From positions 2,232,001 to 2,296,000 of the forward strand of contig NC_089185.1 in NCBI RefSeq assembly GCF_947507565.1: a stretch of 64,000 nucleotides of DNA. Reading direction: 5' to 3'. The stretch comes from Oscarella lobularis. Lineage: Eukaryota > Porifera > Homoscleromorpha > Homosclerophorida > Oscarellidae. The translations under genes and the position numbers were made by a program. The stretch's first letter is position 1. Each line of letters opens with the position of its first letter. This document shows, piece after piece, positions 63,968-64,000 of the stretch. The notes beneath the pieces are model-generated. The model worked only from the letters and a program-made list of their open reading frames with translations. It did no database searches and was not told the origin of the DNA.

Positions 63968-64000
63968 CGCCTGTATTCGATCGTTTTGCTGGCGACAGCC

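Overview
The window looks like repeat-rich nuclear DNA from an animal, probably an early-branching invertebrate. A sponge is a guess, not a demonstrated identity. The reasons are a secreted short-collagen-like gene, a BTB-BACK-kelch gene, an HMGXB3/KDZ-like gene, short spliceosomal introns (about 41-66 nt in the one gene that can be modelled exon by exon) and metazoan-type transposons (Ty3/gypsy, DIRS, P-like, THAP-DDE, RLE-type LINE). No bacterial or organellar gene organisation is seen. No tRNA, rRNA or CRISPR array was recognised.

Left part (1-28,570): decayed DNA transposons (a THAP-DDE transposase, a TTAA-flanked foldback, a YqaJ-nuclease pseudogene, two P-element-like transposases) surround one deeply nested locus. 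A decayed Ty3/gypsy element A (8075-24019, LTR pair about 94% alike) sits in the integrase of an older gypsy fragment. Element A was itself hit by a 711-bp hAT-like MITE in pol and by an 8.9-kb DNA transposon in its integrase. That transposon was in turn hit by a GC-rich DIRS-type tyrosine-recombinase retrotransposon (about 17.84-22.8 kb).

Middle part (28,571-42,123): a MITE with a 12-bp near-perfect target duplication has been split by gypsy element B (identical 132-bp LTRs, so young) and by a second, 4.1-kb copy of the DNA transposon found in the left part. This second copy has TIRs beginning AGCAGGG and a perfect 9-bp target duplication. It carries a minus-strand gene that can be spliced through nine exons into an uninterrupted frame of about 946 codons. 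The protein has an N-terminal Cys/His-rich part, a coiled coil, a conserved core and a C-terminal RING-like Cys/His cluster. I cannot assign it to any named transposase superfamily, and it is the best candidate here for an undescribed system. Further right, a TIR-flanked element carries one intact 618-codon gene of the uncharacterised DUF7869-like type, with RNase-H-like D...D...D motifs and no other gene. It is a second candidate for a poorly described transposase.

Right part (42,124-64,000): the host-like genes lie here, as an intact secreted collagen-like gene, a frameshifted tandem paralogue, and a BTB-BACK-kelch gene. Between them are a 1.6-kb foldback and gypsy element C, which contains an inserted 2.1-kb TIR element with convergent HIRAN-like and Myb/SANT-like genes. 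An RLE-type non-LTR retrotransposon follows, with the same 22-bp minisatellite on both sides. A minus-strand, multi-exon KDZ/HMGXB3-like gene runs off the right edge.

Several otherwise full-length genes carry single-nucleotide frameshifts. Some may be real decay and some may be assembly indels; the sequence alone cannot separate these.
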